A DNA stretch of 64,000 nt, from positions 245,989-309,988 of the forward strand of contig JAIUMU010000003.1 of assembly GCA_022565355.1 (NCBI GenBank), written 5' to 3'. Positions 53,578-62,858 of this stretch are shown in pieces. Source of the DNA: Idiomarina sp. Lineage in GTDB: Bacteria; Pseudomonadota; Gammaproteobacteria; Enterobacterales; Alteromonadaceae. A program made the position numbers and the translations under genes. Position 1 is the stretch's first letter; each line of letters opens with the position of its first letter. The notes under the pieces are model-generated. The model did not search any database. It was not told where the DNA came from and saw only the letters and a list, made by a program, of their open reading frames with translations.

Positions 53578-54072
53578 ATGGCAAAGCCACAACCACAACA
53601 AACAGATAGTAAAAACACCATCATTATGGTTCTCGTAGCCTTAGTGGTGGTGATGATTGCAGCTACCGCTGTGAATACTTGGCTGCTTTTAGATACGCGC
53701 ACTACCGCCCACGCAGCATTGCATGGCAACCTACCTGAGCAAGATCGGGTGCGTGAGCCAGTATTTGTAAAAGTAGACCCGTTCACAGTAAACCTGCGCA
53801 GCGATCAGTTCGGCCCGCGTTTATTGTATGCAGGCATGACCCTAGAAGTTCAAGATGGCAGCAGCAAAGATACCTTAATGAGCAACATGCCGCAGGTGCG
53901 CAGCCGCTTATTAGTACTGCTATCTGGTTTGGATGCCGAACGCATTAGCACCGCCGATGGTAAAACCGCATTAGCAGAAACTATTCGCACTCGCTTAAGC
54001 GAACCTTATGCGAATTCAACTGCTGAGATTGAAATTTTTGATGTGTTGTTCACTGAATTTATTGTTCAATAA
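53578..54072 (+). CDS. fliL: Flagellar basal-body protein FliL
   Basis: A 164-residue single-span stator-associated protein. The N-terminal TM is TIIMVLVALVVVMIAATAVNTWLL, followed by the periplasmic stomatin-like domain (FVKVDPFTVNLRSD...LYAGMTLEV...MSNMPQVRSRLLVLLSGLDAERISTADGKTAL). It ends IFDVLFTEFIVQ, typical of FliL. It is the first gene of fliLMNOPQR; AAGG precedes the ATG. Confidence 0.94.
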   Translation: MAKPQPQQTDSKNTIIMVLVALVVVMIAATAVNTWLLLDTRTTAHAALHGNLPEQDRVREPVFVKVDPFTVNLRSDQFGPRLLYAGMTLEVQDGSSKDTLMSNMPQVRSRLLVLLSGLDAERISTADGKTALAETIRTRLSEPYANSTAEIEIFDVLFTEFIVQ

Positions 54073-54094
54073 CGAAGAGTGCAGATAAGTAATT

Positions 54095-55183
54095 ATGGCC
54101 GCTGATAAACCCCTATCACAGCATGATATCGACCAATTACTTGGTTCGGTAGCCAAGCAAACGAAATCTAGCGATGAGGTGAAAACCACCTCACGCAAGG
54201 AGCGTTCGAGTGGGGTTAAACACCGCAGCGTTGATGAGCGGCCGTTTGATCCCGGTTCTCAGCACCGCGTTGTTCGTGAGCGCCTGCATACCTTAGAAAT
54301 TATCAACGAACGCTTTGCTCGGCAATTCCGCATGAACTTGTTTAACTTGTTGCGTAGAAACGCGGATATCTCGGTTGATAGTGTACGTTACCAGCGTTTT
54401 CAGGACTTTTCCGATAGCTTGCCTACACCAACAAATTTAAACATTATTTCTATGAAACCTTTACGTGGCTCTGCGCTAATCGTGTTTCCGCAAAACATGG
54501 TTTCCATGATTGTAGAGAACTTATTTGGTGGTGATGGGCGTTTCATTACACGTAATGAGGCGCGCGAGTTTACTGGCACTGAACAGCGTATTATTAATCG
54601 CGTTTTAAATCTTGCCATGGATGCCTACCAAGAAGCGTGGCGGGCGGTATTTCAACTAAAAATCAACTACATACGCTCGGAAATGCAACCTAAGTTCGCC
54701 AGCATTACCAGCTCTCCAACGGAAATCGTAGTAACTACTACTTTCCATTTGGAAGTGGGTAGCTTGGATGCGAATTTCCAAATTTGTATGCCGTACTCCA
54801 TGATTGAGCCGCTGCGTGATCGCCTCACTAATTTACGAGCAGATGCCTCGAGTGCCACTGATAAAGCTTGGCGAGAGCGGATTACCCAAGAACTACAAGC
54901 TTCTGATGTAAGCCTAGTTACGCAGTTTTTAGAAATTCCGGTGCGTTTACCACAAGTGATTTCACTCAAGGTTGGTGATGTGCTGCCAGTAACCCTGCCA
55001 AAAACGGTAACAGCAACGGTGAGTGGTTTACCTGTTTTAGAATGTGAGTATGGTTCGGTGAATAATCACCGGGCATTGCGAGTACGCAAAGTTTTAGAGA
55101 ATCATGCGGTGCCAAGCCCATCAAAGATGGACAATATAGCCGTAAATCAAGCCGCAGCTTTTGAGGAAGATAACGATGACTGA
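54095..55183 (+). CDS. fliM: Flagellar motor switch protein FliM
   Basis: A 362-residue C-ring protein. The N-terminal CheY-binding peptide LSQHDIDQLLGS, the middle domain FARQFRMNLFNLLRRNADISVDSVRYQRFQDFSDSLPTPTNLNI...LIVFPQNMVSMIVENLFGGDGRF and the C-terminal SPOA domain (LKVGDVLPVTLPKTVTATVSGLPVLECEYGSVNNHRALRV) are all present. It overlaps fliN by 8 bp. Confidence 0.97.
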   Translation: MAADKPLSQHDIDQLLGSVAKQTKSSDEVKTTSRKERSSGVKHRSVDERPFDPGSQHRVVRERLHTLEIINERFARQFRMNLFNLLRRNADISVDSVRYQRFQDFSDSLPTPTNLNIISMKPLRGSALIVFPQNMVSMIVENLFGGDGRFITRNEAREFTGTEQRIINRVLNLAMDAYQEAWRAVFQLKINYIRSEMQPKFASITSSPTEIVVTTTFHLEVGSLDANFQICMPYSMIEPLRDRLTNLRADASSATDKAWRERITQELQASDVSLVTQFLEIPVRLPQVISLKVGDVLPVTLPKTVTATVSGLPVLECEYGSVNNHRALRVRKVLENHAVPSPSKMDNIAVNQAAAFEEDNDD

Positions 55184-55643
55184 TGAGAAAAAACCACAAA
55201 ACGATGCGGACGCAAACGCAGAACCAAGTAAAGCGGATAGTGCTGAAAACGCCAACAGCGAACCGGCAAAAGGTGATCCGTGGGCAGATGTGTTGCAAGA
55301 AGAACAAGCAGGAAACGTAGCAAGATCTGCGGGTGATCAAGTGTTTAAACCACTCGAAAGCACGAACCGCAGCACTGGCGCTGGCGATTTGGATATCATC
55401 ATGGATATTCCAGTAAAACTCAGCGTTGAACTCGGCCGCACACGTATCACCATTAAACAGCTGCTTGAGCTCGCACAGGGCTCGGTAGTGGAACTTGAAG
55501 GTTTAGCCGGTGAGCCAATGGATATCTTGATCAATGGCTACCTTATTGCCCAAGGTGAAGTTGTGGTACTAGACGATAAATACGGTATTCGGATTACAGA
55601 GATTGTAACTCCTGCTGAACGTGTGCAAAAACTGAATCGATGA
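55176..55643 (+). CDS. fliN: Flagellar motor switch protein FliN
   Basis: A 155-residue C-ring subunit. An acidic, variable N-terminal half (about 1-70) precedes the SPOA domain LDIIMDIPVKLSVELGRTRITIKQLLELAQGSVVELEGLAGEPMDILINGYLIAQGEVVVLDDKYGIRITEIV. The ATG at 55176 has GAGGA nearby upstream within the end of fliM; an earlier in-frame start at 55161 is less likely. Confidence 0.96.
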   Translation: MTDEKKPQNDADANAEPSKADSAENANSEPAKGDPWADVLQEEQAGNVARSAGDQVFKPLESTNRSTGAGDLDIIMDIPVKLSVELGRTRITIKQLLELAQGSVVELEGLAGEPMDILINGYLIAQGEVVVLDDKYGIRITEIVTPAERVQKLNR

Positions 55644-56110
55644 GCGCTGCAACAACCAACACCGCTGCTGAAGCCGCGTCCCAAGCGAATAATCTTGCCG
55701 GTGGTGAATTTGTATCTAGCCTAACCCTATTAGGTAAGGTATCTGCAACACTGATTTTTATCATTGTGCTGATTCTGGCTTGTGCGTGGTTGTTTCGGCG
55801 TATTGGCAACGCTTGGTTGCCGAAAACGGCCAATCGAATTCACGTGATTACTAGCTCGAGCTTGGGTGGCAAAGAACGAATTGTAGTGGTGGATGTTGAG
55901 GGCAAACGTTTGGTTCTTGGAGTTGGCCCAGGCTCAGTAAATTGTTTAAGTGAAGCAGATATACCCGCAGATGAGCATACAGAACGCGAAGCTGCAGATG
56001 CGGAAAAAGCAGCGATAAGCAGCCCATTTGCACGTATTTTCAGTAAATACGCAGCAACGCCCGGAAACAAGCAACAACACACATCAAGCAAGGGGCGAGA
56101 ACAAACATGA
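55640..56110 (+). CDS. fliO: Flagellar export protein FliO
   Basis: A 156-residue protein that helps assemble the FliP ring. A Thr/Ala-rich N-terminus and one TM ([17 protein letters not shown]) precede the conserved cytoplasmic stretch [37 protein letters not shown] and a variable tail. It overlaps fliN and fliP by 4 bp each. Confidence 0.93.
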   Translation: MSAATTNTAAEAASQANNLAGGEFVSSLTLLGKVSATLIFIIVLILACAWLFRRIGNAWLPKTANRIHVITSSSLGGKERIVVVDVEGKRLVLGVGPGSVNCLSEADIPADEHTEREAADAEKAAISSPFARIFSKYAATPGNKQQHTSSKGREQT

Positions 56111-56865
56111 CCAACAAAACCCCGCTCAGTTTGCTGTTGATTATTGTGAGCGCTATGGCGCTCTTTTTGCCAGTTGATGCGATAGCGCAAGAGCTTCCAG
56201 CCATTACCAGCGCTACCGATGCCGATGGCAATCAACGTTGGTCGGTGCCGCTACAAACGCTGCTACTGCTCAGCAGCATGGCGTTTATCCCTGCCGCACT
56301 GTTAATGATGACCAGCTTTGCACGGATTATCATCGTGCTTGGTTTATTACGTACGGCAATGGGTACTCAATCGGCACCACCGAACCAAGTATTACTGGGT
56401 ATCGCCCTATTCCTCACGTTTTTTATTATGTCGCCGGTGTTGGCGCAAATCTATGAAACAGCGTGGGTGCCATTAAGTGAAGATGTAATTGGCTTTCAGG
56501 AATTTCTACCGTTGGCTGCAGAGCCTTTGCGCGAGTTTATGCTTGCGCAAACGCGCCAAGATGATCTGGCGTTATTTGTAAGGCTAGCCGATATTGGCCC
56601 CGTACAAGGCCCTGAAGAATTGCCGATGCACGTGCTGATTCCTTCATTTGTTACGAGTGAACTAAAAACCGCATTCCAAATTGGCTTCACAATTTTTATT
56701 CCATTTTTGATTATTGATCTCGTAGTAGCGAGCGTATTGATGTCGCTCGGTATGATGATGGTACCACCGGCTACAATTTCACTTCCGTTTAAGTTAATGC
56801 TGTTCGTATTAGTTGATGGCTGGCAGCTTATTATTGGTTCACTTGCTACAAGCTTTTACGTGTAG
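56107..56865 (+). CDS. fliP: Flagellar export gate protein FliP
   Basis: A 252-residue core gate protein with a cleavable-looking signal sequence. [58 protein letters not shown] and [43 protein letters not shown] are diagnostic. About four TM helices are present, and length and order are normal. Confidence 0.97.
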   Translation: MTNKTPLSLLLIIVSAMALFLPVDAIAQELPAITSATDADGNQRWSVPLQTLLLLSSMAFIPAALLMMTSFARIIIVLGLLRTAMGTQSAPPNQVLLGIALFLTFFIMSPVLAQIYETAWVPLSEDVIGFQEFLPLAAEPLREFMLAQTRQDDLALFVRLADIGPVQGPEELPMHVLIPSFVTSELKTAFQIGFTIFIPFLIIDLVVASVLMSLGMMMVPPATISLPFKLMLFVLVDGWQLIIGSLATSFYV

Positions 56866-56879
56866 GCGGGAGGTATGCT

Positions 56880-57149
56880 ATGAACCCAGAACAGGTAATG
56901 ACCATCGCCTATCAGGGTATGCGCGTGGCGCTATATTTAGCTGGACCGCTGCTGCTTACCGCACTGCTGATTGGTTTAGTGGTAAGTTTGTTCCAGGCCG
57001 CCACCCAGATTAATGAAATGACCCTTTCTTTCATACCAAAGATTCTTGGTGTAGTGATCATGCTGGTTGTTATTGGCCCGTTCTTGTTGCAGCTGATTAT
57101 GGATTACACCATCGAGCTCTTCACTAATATTCCACTTATGGTGCAGTAG
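56880..57149 (+). CDS. fliQ: Flagellar export gate protein FliQ
   Basis: An 89-residue two-helix gate subunit. MNPEQVMTIAYQGMRVALYLAGPLLLTALLIGLVVSLFQAATQINEMTLSFIPKILGV matches FliQ throughout. GGGAGG lies a few bases before the ATG at 56880; 14 bp separate it from fliP. Confidence 0.97.
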   Translation: MNPEQVMTIAYQGMRVALYLAGPLLLTALLIGLVVSLFQAATQINEMTLSFIPKILGVVIMLVVIGPFLLQLIMDYTIELFTNIPLMVQ

Positions 57150-57178
57150 CATCATGCCAGCGCGCTTCCGGCTTAACC

Positions 57179-57973
57179 ATGATTGAAGTTACCTTCTTAC
57201 AGTTGCAAGCGTGGGCCGTTGCGTTTCTTTGGCCGTTCTTTCGTATTACCAGTTTCATGGTATCTGCGCCTATCTTCGGCCATTCTCGGATACCCGCGCA
57301 ATTGCGCATTGCTTTTGGTGCCGCATTAGCCATTGTAATGGCCAGCCTCATTCCGCCGATGCCAGATGTACCCCTGTATTCTTGGGCGGGCTTTGGCATC
57401 GTGGTGGAGCAAGTATTAATTGGTATCGCGATGGGCTTGGTAATGCAGATTGCCTTCGCCGTGGTAATGGCGGCTGGTGAGTTTATCGGCCTGCAAATGG
57501 GTTTGGCCTTCGCCACTTTCTTTTCGCCTGATAGTGGCGCTAATACGATGATTTTATCGCGTATTTTGCACGCATTTACGGTGTTATTGTATTTAGCTCT
57601 AAATGGCCACTTAGTAATGCTCGAAGTGATTGCCTTCTCATTTCAACAGCTACCTATTGGCACCGCAGGCTTGAACTTGAATGCGTTTGAAACCTTTGCG
57701 CGGTATGGCGGAGTGATTTTCTCATCGGGGATTCTACTGGCGTTGCCAGTGTTTGGAGCACTACTGATTATTAACTTAACCTTGGGGATTTTGAACCGTT
57801 CAGCACCCCAATTAACGGTATTCTCAATTGGTTTCCCACTCTCGCTTACTATGGGCTTGGTGCTCATCACGCTACTTACATCCCAGCTTGGTACCTTCGT
57901 GCAAGCGCTGTTCGCCAACGCCCTCGAGTTTATTGCCTTAATGCTCGAAGCGCTGGCACCGCTGGGATATTGA
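57179..57973 (+). CDS. fliR: Flagellar export gate protein FliR
   Basis: A 264-residue gate protein with about six TM helices: QAWAVAFLWPFFRITSFMVSAPIFG, RIPAQLRIAFGAALAIVMASLIPP, QMGLAFATFFSPDSGANTMILSRILHAFTVLLYLALNGHLVML. It closes the fliL-R operon. flhB, often adjacent, is instead at 21 kb. Its stop codon directly abuts the stop codon of convergent flgL, leaving no terminator between them. Confidence 0.96.
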   Translation: MIEVTFLQLQAWAVAFLWPFFRITSFMVSAPIFGHSRIPAQLRIAFGAALAIVMASLIPPMPDVPLYSWAGFGIVVEQVLIGIAMGLVMQIAFAVVMAAGEFIGLQMGLAFATFFSPDSGANTMILSRILHAFTVLLYLALNGHLVMLEVIAFSFQQLPIGTAGLNLNAFETFARYGGVIFSSGILLALPVFGALLIINLTLGILNRSAPQLTVFSIGFPLSLTMGLVLITLLTSQLGTFVQALFANALEFIALMLEALAPLGY

Positions 57974-58927
57974 TTAACGTAAGTAGTTGAATAAACTCAA
58001 CCCTTTAATATCAACAAACGCCTTTTGTGCTGCTTGTAAGCCCACCATGCGGAGGCTGTAATCAGAAGCCGCTTGCACGTAATCCAAATCTACAAGATCT
58101 GACATTTGCTGTTCGTAACCCAACTTGCGATTACCGGCTACTAAATCGAGCGTATCTAGCTCGTTTAGCCGCGCACCAAGCGATGCGCGCTTCGTGAGCA
58201 TATTGTCTTGCGCGTTATCGAGTTCAATCATGGTGTTGCGCATAGCATCTTTGCGCTCATCCGGAGTAAGGCCATTGGTACCATTCATAGTAGCAATGGC
58301 GTTCTCAAAGGTGGCAAATAAGTTGCTATTCGCGGGCGTGCCGTCAATTGATGGGCGCGCATTCGATAATGCGGTTAAGAATACATCGTTGCCTGTATGG
58401 CCCACTTTCATCAGCCGATCGCCATCTACTCGTTCTTCACGAATGTCTGGGCTACCGTTAAACTCTACTTCACCAGCGCCATTTTTAACGAATGGCGATT
58501 CACCATCACGGTAACCACCAAATACATAGCGGCCGGTGCCATCGGTTGAATTGGCAAGGCCAATTAAGCCCTCATAAATGCCTTCAAGCTCGCTGCTAAT
58601 GGAGATCCGATCGATATCGCTCATGGTATCGCTAGAGCCTTGGATCATTAGCGTTTTCGCCCGCGTAACCATATCGTTTACGCTATTCAACACGCTTTCT
58701 TGTTGCGAAAGGCTATTGCGCACACTTACCCGCGCATCCATATACTGTTGGTTTACCGCTAGCGATTGCTGCACACCTACCGCACGCGCAGAGGCTTGCG
58801 GATCATCAGAATGATTCACCACGCGACGACCGGTAGAAAGCTGCTCGCCTACTTTCATGAACTGCGCTTGCTGGCGATTCATCGACGACACGTTCTGATC
58901 AAATATGGTAACGGTACTAATACGCAT
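57974..58927 (-). CDS. flgL: Hook-filament junction protein FlgL (HAP3)
   Basis: A 317-residue flagellin-like junction protein. The N-terminus MRISTVTIFDQNVSSMNRQQAQFMKVGEQLSTGRRVVNHSDDPQASA and C-terminus LDYVQAASDYSLRMVGLQAAQKAFVDIKGLSLFNYL are typical. It follows flgK by 21 bp and probably shares its sigma-28 promoter at 60582-60608. AAGGG precedes the ATG. Confidence 0.96.
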   Translation of the reverse strand: MRISTVTIFDQNVSSMNRQQAQFMKVGEQLSTGRRVVNHSDDPQASARAVGVQQSLAVNQQYMDARVSVRNSLSQQESVLNSVNDMVTRAKTLMIQGSSDTMSDIDRISISSELEGIYEGLIGLANSTDGTGRYVFGGYRDGESPFVKNGAGEVEFNGSPDIREERVDGDRLMKVGHTGNDVFLTALSNARPSIDGTPANSNLFATFENAIATMNGTNGLTPDERKDAMRNTMIELDNAQDNMLTKRASLGARLNELDTLDLVAGNRKLGYEQQMSDLVDLDYVQAASDYSLRMVGLQAAQKAFVDIKGLSLFNYLR

Positions 58928-58948
58928 ATTCTGCCCTTATCCTATTCT

Positions 58949-60553
58949 TTAACGCGCAATGGAAAGTATGGTTTCAAGCACCGTCATGCCGGCCTCAATT
59001 ACTTTCGCATTCGCTTGATAATACTGTTGATATCGCACCAAGTTCGCAGCTTCTTCATCAAGGTTTACGCCTGATTCAGATTGCTGCAACGCTTTAAGTT
59101 GCGCAGTTAACCCCTGTTGCGCCGACATATTCGCGTTCACAACGGCATTGCGGTTACCCGAATCACTTACAATCGCACCATATGCCTGGCTAAAGCTGGC
59201 ATTGCCACCAACTACGCGAGCAGATTGCAGGTTTTGCAATGCGAGTGCGTTACGGTTATCACCGGTATCATTGGAAGCTGCGGCGGCAATATCCGAAATA
59301 TCGGTTATGAGTACATTAAAATCTCGTGCGGCACGCTGCACTGGGTTTACTCGAAAACGATCACCCGCTTCAGGCGTGCCATTAATTGCAACTTGTACAC
59401 CGCCAAAATTCAGGTTGCCATCGCCATCCGGTGCAATTGTTTGGCGCTCGCCGGTTTCGCGTTGCGTAACCAACCAATCGGTACCATTAAAGGTAAGATC
59501 CCAGGCGCTTGAGGTAAGTTCGTTCAGATCGGTAATGCTCACATCCATCGAAGCATTACTATTATTATTCGCGTTACTAAAGCTGCTTGGGGCACCAAAG
59601 GAGAAGAAATCACCACCGGCCTCGCCTGCTAATGTTGTCCCCTCGCGGTGCTGCTCATTAAATGATTGCGCCATCGTAATCGCGAGCTGGCCCAATTGGC
59701 CTTGAATCTTATCGAGGTTTTCGCTGCGGAAGCTCATTAAGCCGCCAAGTGCACCTGAGCGGAACTGATTTTCCCGATACTCAATCAAGTTATTCGAACT
59801 ATCCCGGTACGCTACAACAATACGCTCGGGATCTGCAGCCGAAGCTACGGCTTCGAGTGTGAATGCTTGGTCACCAGAAACTAGTGGCTGGCCGTTACCG
59901 ATAGATACATTGTAAGCGCCGCCATCTTGCACCGTTACCCGCGCATCTACCTTGCTGCTTAATTCAGCAACTACTTGATCGCGTTGGTTTAGCAAAGAAT
60001 TCGATGGTTGCCCGGTAGCCGCTACCGATAAACTAATTTCTTTATTTAAATTAGCAATTTGGCCGGCTAGCTGATTAATTTGCGCTACTTCTTGGCGAAC
60101 ACCACCGTTTACGGTGCGCTGCAGTTCGTGCAAATAGTTATCAAAAGAGCGCATTTGTGCGGCCATGCTACTCGCATTACCCAACACACCTTCGCGCGCG
60201 GCAGGCTCAGCAGGAGCACCGGCTAAATCACCGAGCGAGCCGAAGAATTTCTGCATCAACGGCGCTAAGCCGGCATCTGCATCAGCGAGCAGATTATCAA
60301 TTTGGTTTGCTTGGGTTTTATAAGCCTGCAACGAGGCAAGGTTGCCGTTAGCGCTATTTAAGCGTTCAGCAACAAACCGATCAAACTGTCGGTTTACTGC
60401 GCCCACTTCTACGCCGCTAGTTTTCGATTCGCCAAGCACCACTACTTCACGGTTGAAGCCTGGTGTGTATACGTTTGCGATGTTGTTACTGGTAGCGAAC
60501 AACGAGGTTTGCGCTGCGTTCAATCCAGTAATGCCGATATTCATTATGCTCAT
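58949..60553 (-). CDS. flgK: Hook-filament junction protein FlgK (HAP1)
   Basis: A 534-residue junction protein. The N-terminus SIMNIGITGLNAAQTSLFATSNNIANVYTPGFNREVVV and C-terminus VNLDEEAANLVRYQQYYQANAKVIEAGMTVLETILSIAR are diagnostic; the central part is variable. The ATG at 60553 has AAGGG eight bases upstream. Confidence 0.96.
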   Translation of the reverse strand: MSIMNIGITGLNAAQTSLFATSNNIANVYTPGFNREVVVLGESKTSGVEVGAVNRQFDRFVAERLNSANGNLASLQAYKTQANQIDNLLADADAGLAPLMQKFFGSLGDLAGAPAEPAAREGVLGNASSMAAQMRSFDNYLHELQRTVNGGVRQEVAQINQLAGQIANLNKEISLSVAATGQPSNSLLNQRDQVVAELSSKVDARVTVQDGGAYNVSIGNGQPLVSGDQAFTLEAVASAADPERIVVAYRDSSNNLIEYRENQFRSGALGGLMSFRSENLDKIQGQLGQLAITMAQSFNEQHREGTTLAGEAGGDFFSFGAPSSFSNANNNSNASMDVSITDLNELTSSAWDLTFNGTDWLVTQRETGERQTIAPDGDGNLNFGGVQVAINGTPEAGDRFRVNPVQRAARDFNVLITDISDIAAAASNDTGDNRNALALQNLQSARVVGGNASFSQAYGAIVSDSGNRNAVVNANMSAQQGLTAQLKALQQSESGVNLDEEAANLVRYQQYYQANAKVIEAGMTVLETILSIAR

Positions 60554-60581
60554 TGATTCTACCCTTTAGCTGCTAGTAGGT

Positions 60582-60608
60582 TTATCGGCAGCATCGGAAA
60601 ATTCTTAA
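60582..60608 (-). promoter_or_regulatory. Probable sigma-28 promoter for flgKL
   Basis: On the minus strand this reads TTAAGAAT, 11 bp, GCCGATAA: a perfect -10 and a weaker -35 (five of eight), about 29 bp before the flgK start. It lies just downstream of flgJ. Confidence 0.65.
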
Positions 60609-60614
60609 GGGAAA

Positions 60615-60950
60615 TTAGGGCTTTTTCACAGGCCCCTGTTGAAGTTGTTGCACCAGCTGATCGGCTAAGCCCATACCTCGCGTAGCAAGGTGTCGGGAGA
60701 GCTGCTGATCATACATGCCCTGCATTTGCTGGGTTTGTGAAGAATCAAATAATTCAGATTTGCCGGTAGCATCACGCATACTTTGCATCATCATGCCAAT
60801 AAACACCGCTTCGAACTCTTCCGCTGCTTGCCGCAAACCTGCATCGCCATCAACGCGATTGGTGGCTTTAATTTGGTTTAGGCCCTGCACGTCCATCGCT
60901 AAACGCGCTTGGCTAGTGTGCATTGCTGGATTTAGTAAACCATCACTCAT
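60615..60950 (-). CDS. flgJ: Single-domain FlgJ (rod-capping protein without muramidase)
   Basis: A 111-residue FlgJ consisting only of the rod-binding domain (LRQAAEEFEAVFIGMMMQSMRDATGKSELFDSSQTQQMQGMYDQQLSRHLATRGMGLADQLVQQL). The C-terminal N-acetylglucosaminidase domain that makes most gammaproteobacterial FlgJ about 310-330 residues long is absent, and no remnant is seen in the 61-bp gap to flgK. A separate wall hydrolase would be needed. Its start overlaps the flgI stop (TAATG). Confidence 0.93.
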   Translation of the reverse strand: MSDGLLNPAMHTSQARLAMDVQGLNQIKATNRVDGDAGLRQAAEEFEAVFIGMMMQSMRDATGKSELFDSSQTQQMQGMYDQQLSRHLATRGMGLADQLVQQLQQGPVKKP

Positions 60951-62065
60951 TAAATAATCTCCAATTCTGCACGTAACGAACCCGAAGCTTTTAATGCTTC
61001 TAAGATTGCCATTAAATCTGCAGGTGTAGCACCTAGCGCATTTAACGCATTTACTACTTCCAGCAAATCTACACCTTCTACTACATTCAATGTGCCGGCA
61101 TCTTGCGAGATTTGAATATCGGTATCCGTAGTAACTACGGTTTCACCTTGCGTGAATGGCAATGGCTGGCTAACCCGTTGGCGGGTATCAATGGAAACGG
61201 TAAGATTGCCGTGGGCTACTGCGGCTTGTTGCAGGCGCACATTACCGTTCAGTACCACTGAGCCCGTGCGTGAATTCAATACCACGCGCGCTCTGCCGGT
61301 ATCCGGGGTTACCGTTACATTTTCTACCCGCGCCATAAACCGCACCCGAGCATTTTGATCTTGCGGGCCATATAAACGAATCACGCGGCCATTCACGGCT
61401 TCCGCAGTGCTATTGCCAAACTCTTGATTAATGCGATTCACCACTCGTTCTGCAGTGCTGAAATCCGCCTGTTTTAGATGTAATTCGAGCTCGCCGTTAG
61501 CGCCGCCCATCATTAGCGGTACTTCGCGTTCTACAATGGCGCCACGAGCAATACGCCCAGCAGATTGGTGATTAATGGTTTCCCGGCTACCACCACTTTC
61601 CGCACTAGCGCCAGCAATTAACAAGTTACCTTGCGCTATTGCATAAATTTCGCCATCGGCACCGCGTAAAGGGGTCATTAACAAGGTGCCGCCACGCAAG
61701 CTGCGCGCATTACCTACCGATGAAACGGTAATATCAAGGCGTTGGCCCTGCATAGAAAAAGGTGGCAAATCGGCCGTTACCATTACCGCGGCCACGTTGC
61801 GCAGCTGCATGTTAGTGCCTGGCGGAATGGTAACGCCCAACTGCGAAAGCATGTTGGTTAAGCTTTGCCCAGTGAAAGGTGCTTGCGTAGTTTGATCGCC
61901 GGTACCATCAAGGCCTACAACTAAGCCGTAGCCAACCAGCACGTTATCGCGTACACCGGCGAATTCAGCCAAATCTTTCAGCCGCTCGGCGTGGGCCGCA
62001 GGGCTTAGGAGTAACGTAATGGCAAGGGTAAAGCTTACAAATAATTTTTTCATCATACTCACCAT
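60950..62065 (-). CDS. flgI: Flagellar P-ring protein FlgI
   Basis: A 371-residue periplasmic P-ring subunit. A signal peptide (ending AAHA) leads into ERLKDLAEFAGVRDNVLVGYGLVVGLDGTGDQTTQAPFTGQSLTNMLSQLGV, which is diagnostic; it ends VEGVDLLEVVNALNALGATPADLMAILEALKASGSLRAELEII. Three Met codons cluster at the start (62065, 62056, 62053); coupling to flgH favours the first and a nearby GGTGAG the last. Confidence 0.96.
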   Translation of the reverse strand: MVSMMKKLFVSFTLAITLLLSPAAHAERLKDLAEFAGVRDNVLVGYGLVVGLDGTGDQTTQAPFTGQSLTNMLSQLGVTIPPGTNMQLRNVAAVMVTADLPPFSMQGQRLDITVSSVGNARSLRGGTLLMTPLRGADGEIYAIAQGNLLIAGASAESGGSRETINHQSAGRIARGAIVEREVPLMMGGANGELELHLKQADFSTAERVVNRINQEFGNSTAEAVNGRVIRLYGPQDQNARVRFMARVENVTVTPDTGRARVVLNSRTGSVVLNGNVRLQQAAVAHGNLTVSIDTRQRVSQPLPFTQGETVVTTDTDIQISQDAGTLNVVEGVDLLEVVNALNALGATPADLMAILEALKASGSLRAELEII

Positions 62066-62751
62066 TACATTGGGCTAACCCAGTTGAAGAACCGTTGCAG
62101 CCAACCCATACGTTGAGCCGTATGGATATAACCATCGCCAATATATTCAATTCGCGCTTCTGCAACTTGGCTGGAAAGCACGGTATTTTGGCCAGTAATC
62201 GATCGCGGATTAATAATGCCGGAGAAGCGGATATACTCAGCACCACTGTTAATGGCGATTTGCTTTTCGCCACGAACCCGTAGATTGCCGTTATGAATCA
62301 CTTCTAGCACTTGCACAGTAATCGTGCCTTGAAAGGTATTATTCGCGCTAGCCGAGCCTTGGCCCATGAAATCACTGTTCGAGCTTACATCAAAACCCAG
62401 ATCCGCAAGGCTCTCGAGAAAATCAGGCAAGGTTGCTAAATCCATACCGATATTACTGCTACGAGATGTGGCCGATTGATTGCTTTTCGAAGCACTTACT
62501 TGTTCTTCCACCAAAATCGTTAGAATATCGCCTACCATGCGCGGCCGACGATCTTCAAACAGTGGCGCGTAGCCCCGCTGTGCTTGGAAAATTGAACCAT
62601 TTGCTTCTGCAGGAGCACGCTCAGGCACCAAAATTGGTTCTGGCTCACTCACCACAATAGGCTTTGGTGGCGCTGAACAGGCGGCAAGCACCAAGGTTAC
62701 AGCGCACAGCAACAAAGCTTTACTTGCTAGATTGCGGCTAAAATGAACCAT
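62065..62751 (-). CDS. flgH: Flagellar L-ring lipoprotein FlgH
   Basis: A 228-residue outer-membrane ring lipoprotein. A signal peptide with lipobox LAACS is followed by GSIFQAQRGYAPLFEDRRPRMVGDILTILVEEQVSASKSNQSATSR and GNLRVRGEKQIAINSGAEYIRFSGIINPRSITGQNTVLSSQVAEARIEYIGDGYI, all typical. GGAGAAG precedes the ATG. Confidence 0.96.
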   Translation of the reverse strand: MVHFSRNLASKALLLCAVTLVLAACSAPPKPIVVSEPEPILVPERAPAEANGSIFQAQRGYAPLFEDRRPRMVGDILTILVEEQVSASKSNQSATSRSSNIGMDLATLPDFLESLADLGFDVSSNSDFMGQGSASANNTFQGTITVQVLEVIHNGNLRVRGEKQIAINSGAEYIRFSGIINPRSITGQNTVLSSQVAEARIEYIGDGYIHTAQRMGWLQRFFNWVSPM

Positions 62752-62798
62752 TATCTTCTCCTACTAAAACGTACGCATCATTTTCTAAGGTGCAATTG

Positions 62799-62858
62799 GG
62801 CTTTCTATAATTGAGCTATCTATAACTGGGCTATCTATAACTGGGCTATTTATAATTG
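62799..62858 (-). repeat. 15-bp tandem array starting at the flgG stop codon (4 units)
   Basis: In the flgG reading direction the units are CAATTATAAATAGCC (containing Gln-Leu-stop of flgG), CAGTTATAGATAGCC, CAGTTATAGATAGCT and CAATTATAGAAAGCC, then a partial CAATTGC. Each unit repeats Gln-Leu-stop in the flgG frame. It fills most of the flgG-flgH gap. Confidence 0.93.
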
